A DNA stretch of 64,000 bases from assembly GCF_028737205.1 (NCBI RefSeq), contig NZ_JAQZAL010000019.1:62001-126000 (forward strand). Reading direction: 5' to 3'. Position numbers and translations under genes: made by a program. Shown here in pieces: positions 60,991-64,000 of this stretch. The DNA is from Actinomycetospora lutea. GTDB taxonomy: Bacteria > Actinomycetota > Actinomycetes > Mycobacteriales > Pseudonocardiaceae. Below the pieces are notes generated by a model. The model was not told where the DNA came from and searched no databases. It saw only the letters and a list, made by a program, of their open reading frames with translations. Every line of letters begins with the position of its first letter. Position 1 is the first letter of the stretch.

Positions 60991-63900
60991 CGGCCGGCTC
61001 CCTGGACGGGCGGACGCAGACGCTCACGGTCGGCGGCGCCCCGGCGGCCACGCGGCGGGCCCGGCTGCGGGCCCACCTCACCGACCCGTTCTCGCGGAAC
61101 TCGTACGCGCTGATCGTCAACACCGGGATGACCGGGCTGCTCGGGCTCGTCTTCTGGTTCCTCGCGGCCCGCTTCTACACCCCCGAGGACGTCGGCCGCG
61201 CCTCGGCGCTGATCTCGGCGATGACCCTCCTCTCGGCGATCGTCGGCATCAACATCACCGGCACCCTGAGCCGGTTCCTGCCCCAGAGCGGCCGCCGCAC
61301 GGCGCGCCTGGTGCTGGTGAGCTACGGGCTGAGCTCGCTGGCGGTCGCGGTGCTGGCCGCCGGGTTCGTCCTCACCCTCGGCTGGTGGGGGCCGTCGTTC
61401 GGGCTGCTGGCGAGCCCGTGGGCGGCGATCGGGTTCGTCGGCGTCGCGATCGCGGCGAACATCTTCACCGTGCAGGACGGCGTGCTCGTCGGCATGCGCG
61501 GCGCGGGGTGGGTGGCGCTCGAGAACACCCTCTTCGGCCTGGTCAAGGCGGGCCTGCTGGTGCTGCTCGCCGCCACAATGCCCGCCACCGGGGTGTGGGT
61601 CGCGTGGATCGTGCCGATGATCCTGCTCTGCCTGCCGGTCAACCTGCTCGTCTTCGCCCGCCGGGTGCCGCGCCACGCCCGCGAGACCGCCGGCGGCGCC
61701 ACGACCGGCACCGAGATCCGCGGCTTCTTCGCCGGCGACTTCATCGGCGCGCTCTTCGGCTTCGGCGCCATCTACCTGATCCCGGTCGTGGTGGCCGCCG
61801 CGCTGCCGCCGTCGACGTTCGCCGTGTTCTACATCGCCTGGATGATGGCCGCGGTCCTCAACCTGGTGCCGAACAACCTCGCGCAGACCCTCACCGTCGA
61901 GGGGGTCTTCGACGCCGACCGGCTGGCCCGCTACGCGCGCTCGGCCCTGGTGCGCTCGGTCGCGCTGCTCGGGGCGGCCGCGGTGGGCCTGCTCCTGCTG
62001 GCCCGCCCGCTGCTCGGCTTCCTCGGCCCGGACTACGCCGCCGCCGCGCCGCTGCTGCAGCTGCTGGCGCTCGCGGCGCTGGGCCGCGCGGTGATGGAGG
62101 TCTGGCTCGGCGTGCTGCGCGCGCAGGGCCGGGCCCACGCGATCGTGCGCTGGCAGGTCGTCTCCGGCACCGTCGTCGTCGGCACGGTGGTGGCGGGCCT
62201 GTTCCTGGGCGGCGGGACGCTCGGGATGCCGATCGATCCCGTGACCGGGGTCGGCGTGCTGGTGCTGCTCAGCCAGGTGGCCGTGGCCCTCATGGTGCTG
62301 CCGCGCCTGCTGCGGGTCATCGCCGTCCGGCGCGCGGCCCCCTTCGACCCGTGGAGGCCCTCGCCGGTGCCGCGTGTCGCCGACCAGCGCCTCGTCCCGC
62401 TGCAGGTGGTCGTGCGGGACCGGGCACCGGCCGAGGACGCGGCACCGGCCGAGGAGGCGGCACCGGCCGAGGAGGCGGCGCCGGCCGCGGAGGAGGAGCC
62501 GGCCGCGGAGGTCGCGGAGGTCGCCGCGGACCCCGCCCCCGGCCCGCCCCGGGAGACCCCGCAGCGCTCGCGGTGGCAGCGCTTCCTGATCGCGGTGGAC
62601 CGCGGGGGCCCCGCGGTCATCGTCGCGATGGCCAGCCTGCTGTCGCTGGTGATGATCGTCGAGCCGCTGGTGTGGGTGGACCTCGGCGGTCTCGGCGGCT
62701 GGGGCCTCGTGGCGGTGCTGCCGGTGCTGACGCTGGTGGGCTTCGCGCTGCTGCTGGTCAGCGTCGTGGCCGCGATCGCGCTGGCCCGCGAGCGCAAGGT
62801 CCTGCTGACCGCGCAGCTCGTCGCCGTGTGCTGCGCGCTGCACGGCCTCACCGCGCTCATCGAGCCGCTGCCCCGGTTCCCGACGTCGTACGTGCACCTG
62901 GGGTTCGTCGACTTCATCTCGACCTTCGGCACCGTCGCCCCCGACGTCGACGCCCGCTTCAGCTGGCCCGGCTTCTTCGCCCTCGTGTCGTTCGTGTCCG
63001 ACGGGGCGTCGCCGACCGCGCTGCTGCCGCTCATGCGGGTGACGCCGCTGCTGTCGAACCTGCTCTACCTGCTCGCGCTGTGGCTGATCCTGCGCAACCT
63101 GCGGATGAGCTGGCGCGGCAAGTGGTTCGCCGCCCTGCTGTTCACGGTCCTGCAGTGGATCGGGCAGGACTACTTCTCGCCGCAGGGCTTCACGTTCCTG
63201 CTCTACATGATCTTCATCGGGATCCTGCTGACCTGGTTCCGCCCGGTGGGCCGCGAGGCCGTCGGGCCGGCCGGGCGCCCGGCGTGGGTCGCCGGCGCGC
63301 TGCGCCGCACGCCGTCGTGGCTGCGCCGCGGCGGGGGCGCGGTGCGCCGGGGCGTCGGTCGCGTGGTCGGGACGCCGACCCAGGCCGGCGAGGCGGCCGC
63401 GCGGCCGTCGTCCCCGGCCACCCGCGTCGCCCTGCTCGGACTGCTGTTGATGATCTTCGCGGCGGCGACCGTGAGCCACCAGCTCACCCCGTTCGTCATG
63501 GTCGTCGCGGCCGCGGCGCTGGCGCTGGGGCGGCGCTCCACGCTGCGCGGCCTGCCGGTGCTGCTCGGCGTGCTGCTCGTGGCCTGGGTGAGCCTCATGA
63601 CCGCGGCGTACTGGACCGGCCACCTCGACGACCTGTTCAGCGGCGTCGGCGACCTCTCCGGCAACGTCGCCACCAGCATCGCCGCCCGCACCGGCGGTGA
63701 CCTCGCCCACGGCGTGGTGGTGCTCGTGCGCGTCGCGCTGTTCGGGGTGCTGGCGGTCGGCTCGGTCGTGGGCCTGCTGCGCCGGCGCCACCGCGGGGTG
63801 GACGACCGGGTCGTCGCGCTCCTGCTCGCCGCGCCGTTCCTCGCGGTCCTGGTGCAGAGCTACGGCGGCGAGATCGGGCTGCGGGTCTACATGTTCGCGC

Positions 63901-64000
63901 TGCCCGGCGCGTGCGTGCTCATCGCGATGGCCTTCTTCCCCGAGACCTCCCGGGGCACCGGGTTCCGCGCGGCCTTCGGCTCGGTGTGGCGCTACGTGGC
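60987..64000 (+). CDS. Wzx-like flippase fused to a second multi-pass membrane domain (runs off window)
   Basis: At least 1004 residues in one unbroken frame. Residues about 30-455 form a MOP/polysaccharide flippase module (NSYALIVNTGMTGLLGLVFW, ARFYTPEDVGRASALISAM, VEGVFDADRLARYAR). A linker (about 478-520) of APAEEA repeats follows. From about 535 on is a second domain with ten or more helices (RFLIAVDRGGPAVIVAMASL, RFSWPGFFALVSF, VLQWIGQDYFSPQGFTFLLY), resembling large membrane proteins of actinobacterial exopolysaccharide loci that may be GT-C transferases or polymerases. Both modules in one chain would join flipping with polymerisation or transfer. GTG 60987 overlaps the deacetylase stop. 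Confidence 0.78.
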   Translation, partial: MTAGSLDGRTQTLTVGGAPAATRRARLRAHLTDPFSRNSYALIVNTGMTGLLGLVFWFLAARFYTPEDVGRASALISAMTLLSAIVGINITGTLSRFLPQSGRRTARLVLVSYGLSSLAVAVLAAGFVLTLGWWGPSFGLLASPWAAIGFVGVAIAANIFTVQDGVLVGMRGAGWVALENTLFGLVKAGLLVLLAATMPATGVWVAWIVPMILLCLPVNLLVFARRVPRHARETAGGATTGTEIRGFFAGDFIGALFGFGAIYLIPVVVAAALPPSTFAVFYIAWMMAAVLNLVPNNLAQTLTVEGVFDADRLARYARSALVRSVALLGAAAVGLLLLARPLLGFLGPDYAAAAPLLQLLALAALGRAVMEVWLGVLRAQGRAHAIVRWQVVSGTVVVGTVVAGLFLGGGTLGMPIDPVTGVGVLVLLSQVAVALMVLPRLLRVIAVRRAAPFDPWRPSPVPRVADQRLVPLQVVVRDRAPAEDAAPAEEAAPAEEAAPAAEEEPAAEVAEVAADPAPGPPRETPQRSRWQRFLIAVDRGGPAVIVAMASLLSLVMIVEPLVWVDLGGLGGWGLVAVLPVLTLVGFALLLVSVVAAIALARERKVLLTAQLVAVCCALHGLTALIEPLPRFPTSYVHLGFVDFISTFGTVAPDVDARFSWPGFFALVSFVSDGASPTALLPLMRVTPLLSNLLYLLALWLILRNLRMSWRGKWFAALLFTVLQWIGQDYFSPQGFTFLLYMIFIGILLTWFRPVGREAVGPAGRPAWVAGALRRTPSWLRRGGGAVRRGVGRVVGTPTQAGEAAARPSSPATRVALLGLLLMIFAAATVSHQLTPFVMVVAAAALALGRRSTLRGLPVLLGVLLVAWVSLMTAAYWTGHLDDLFSGVGDLSGNVATSIAARTGGDLAHGVVVLVRVALFGVLAVGSVVGLLRRRHRGVDDRVVALLLAAPFLAVLVQSYGGEIGLRVYMFALPGACVLIAMAFFPETSRGTGFRAAFGSVWRYV
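62427..62500 (+). repeat. 18-base repeat encoding APAEEA linker units
   Basis: About three copies of an 18-base unit (GCGGCACCGGCCGAGGAG) encode the acidic Ala/Pro/Glu linker between the two membrane modules of the fusion protein. The repeats stay in frame. Confidence 0.8.

Noticed and set aside
60906-63791. Minus-strand open frame of 961 codons opposite the flippase fusion
   Set aside because: The product is Gln/His/Arg/Glu repeats with no domain, and the plus strand carries clear membrane-protein motifs throughout.

Overview
This 64 kb window is chromosomal DNA from a very high-GC actinobacterium. Codons end mostly in G or C, GTG starts are frequent and 4-base GTGA/ATGA gene overlaps are common. 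A fused glycine/sarcosine-dimethylglycine methyltransferase, a SigC-like ECF sigma factor, DUF5134/PepSY copper-associated genes and an F420-type monooxygenase suggest the Pseudonocardiales (Pseudonocardia or Actinomycetospora relatives). That placement is inference from gene content. I saw no rRNA, tRNA, CRISPR array, insertion sequence or phage gene.

Region 1 (1-19,808) is a cell-surface or exopolysaccharide locus. A minus-strand operon runs from 16,247 to 2,599. It has three GT4 glycosyltransferases, one of them fused to a GT2 domain, a GNAT-type acetyltransferase, a Wzz-like polysaccharide co-polymerase fused to a degenerate tyrosine-kinase-like domain, an O-antigen-ligase/Wzy-like polymerase and a Wzx-like flippase with a long disordered tail. 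Around it lie a partial GT2 gene, a secreted polysaccharide-lyase-like protein with a secreted partner, a polysaccharide deacetylase, GalE and a GSA-type class III aminotransferase. Ugd at 37,380 could add UDP-glucuronate to the precursor supply.

Region 2 (20,016-27,818) holds a proline-rich protein, a conserved hypothetical, a luciferase-like monooxygenase, the fused methyltransferase predicted to make glycine betaine from glycine, and a tightly overlapping four-gene minus-strand operon. That operon encodes two helical proteins, a membrane/coiled-coil protein and an OmpA-domain lipoprotein, and looks like an undescribed envelope-spanning assembly.

Region 3 (28,097-37,328) is a copper and disulfide redox island: VKOR and a CopA-type ATPase (coupled), a DsbA-like partner, a four-helix CopD-like protein, a zinc-finger anti-sigma factor, a SigC-like sigma factor, a small Cys-rich protein, DUF5134 and a PepSY membrane protein. 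A 31-base repeat (28 of 31 identical) with a GGGAAC core lies upstream of the sigma gene and at the start of the anti-sigma gene.

Region 4 (37,380-52,389) is mixed: Ugd, SRPBCC and DUF1990 proteins, small membrane proteins, an EEP-family phosphatase or nuclease, a second lyase-like protein that is membrane-anchored, a DUF2235 hydrolase, an acyltransferase-3/SGNH enzyme, a C39-like peptidase with calcium-type loops, and a VOC protein. Strong hairpin terminators lie at 40,201-40,246, 44,959-44,988 and 45,046-45,086.

Region 5 (52,479-64,000) is a second glycan-type locus: two paralogous BioF2-like acyltransferases, a P450 paired with a degenerate-receiver LuxR regulator, a divergent second such regulator, two GT2 enzymes, a small membrane protein, a polysaccharide deacetylase, and a very large fusion of a flippase to a second multi-pass domain that runs off the window end.
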